From: Sphingobacteriales bacterium
Lineage (GTDB): Bacteria > Bacteroidota > Bacteroidia > Sphingobacteriales > Sphingobacteriaceae
Assembly: GCA_025353765.1 (NCBI GenBank)
Contig: JANXOD010000009.1
Location: 62,001 to 126,000 of the forward strand
Length of the DNA: 64,000 nt
Reading direction: 5' to 3'
Shown here piece by piece: positions 63,527 through 64,000 of this stretch (positions within the stretch are counted from its first letter, which is position 1; each line of letters opens with the position of its first letter). The notes under the pieces were generated by a model. It saw only the letters and a program-made list of their open reading frames with translations, ran no database searches and was not told the DNA's origin. Position numbers and translations under genes: made by a program.

Positions 63527-64000
63527 TTATACGATGGCTTGTTTTACTTCTTCTTCTGCGACTACTAAACCGTTTTTACGAATAATTTCACGGGCTAAAT
63601 TGAGATAATTTATGGCTCCTTTACAATTTGCATCGTGCATAATTACCGAAATACCATAACTCGGTGCTTCGCTTAAACGGGTATTCCGTTGTATAATGGT
63701 ATCAAATACCAAGTCCTGAAAATGCGTTTTTACTTCTTCCACAACTTGATTAGATAAACGTAAACGAACATCATACATGGTTAATAAAATACCTTCGATC
63801 TGAAGATTTGGATTTAAACGGTTTTGTACAATTTTGATTGTATTTAATAACTTCCCTAATCCTTCTAAAGCAAAATATTCGCATTGTACTGGAATGATTA
63901 CCGAATCTGCCGCTGTTAGAGAATTGATCGTAATTAAGCCTAATGAGGGTGAACAATCAATAATTATGAAATCATAATCATCACGGATTTTGTTTAAAAC
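63527..64000 (-). CDS. parA: Chromosome-partitioning ATPase ParA/Soj, N-terminus beyond the right edge
   Basis: The minus frame is open from the right edge (64000) to the stop at 63527, 157 codons. It reads [20 protein letters not shown] with the Walker B-type Asp, then [20 protein letters not shown], and [21 protein letters not shown], with a C-terminal [18 protein letters not shown]. This is the C-terminal two-thirds of a Soj-type ParA. The Walker A Lys lies outside the window. Confidence 0.95.
   Translation of the reverse strand, partial: VLNKIRDDYDFIIIDCSPSLGLITINSLTAADSVIIPVQCEYFALEGLGKLLNTIKIVQNRLNPNLQIEGILLTMYDVRLRLSNQVVEEVKTHFQDLVFDTIIQRNTRLSEAPSYGISVIMHDANCKGAINYLNLAREIIRKNGLVVAEEEVKQAIV

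Noticed and set aside
63771-63956. 61-aa minus frame near the right edge
   Set aside because: It lies in another frame of parA, which reads open in the correct frame to 64000.

Overview
The window is an AT-rich chromosomal segment of a Bacteroidota bacterium, most likely from the order Sphingobacteriales (Pedobacter- or Solitalea-like). The evidence is TAnnTTTG promoter elements, the large IspG with a central extra domain, the ftsX-DUF3098-uppP-truB-ribF cluster, DUF4295 beside rpmB-rpmG, GT-type DUF2723 and DUF5683 proteins, FISUMP and DUF5018-like lipoproteins, and BshC for bacillithiol. The genus cannot be fixed from sequence reading alone.

Layout: 1-5.7 kb holds a truncated peptide-type binding lipoprotein, a BtuF-like protein, a SAM methyltransferase, an MlaE/MlaF lipid ABC pair and an SDR. 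5.7-8.0 kb is a PspC/toast-rack/RDD membrane group. 8.1-11 kb has ispG and an alpha/beta hydrolase. 11.2-20.1 kb is a nearly complete heme cluster (hemA, a hemC-hemD fusion, hemB, hemL, a two-component system, hemE, hemJ), covering glutamyl-tRNA to coproporphyrinogen III plus the protoporphyrinogen oxidase; hemN and hemH are not present here. 20.1-26.4 kb is the accessory stretch: a decayed GNAT fragment, an unrecognised 267-aa protein, a 21-bp tandem repeat, a small protein with a frameshifted end, and three paralogous lipoproteins, one of them broken by a nonsense codon.

26.6-41 kb is housekeeping: tatD, ansA, recA, nth, an ECF sigma factor, uvrA, a LysE-type exporter, ribF, truB, uppP, DUF3098, ftsX, and a molybdopterin oxidoreductase with its cytochrome b. 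41-64 kb continues with accA, a 42-bp repeat block, DUF2723, tRNA-Gln, prs, rplY, pth, lpxB, surE, a CsbD-like gene, acs, a MORN protein, rpmB-rpmG-DUF4295, ftsY, rimO, bshC, an Ldh2-type dehydrogenase, lepB, dapB, DUF5683, parB and the 3' part of parA, which runs off the right edge.

I found no complete defence system, phage, insertion sequence or CRISPR array. The most unusual signal is a family of short word-like repeats (runs of AAGTTGCAAGTT-, CTAACTG-, ACTCAAC- and TCTCACA-type words). They fill several intergenic gaps and also appear inside the reading frames of ispG (twice) and ribF without breaking them. Two separate tandem arrays (21/63-bp and 42/84-bp) and two REP-like hairpins add to a rich repeat landscape.
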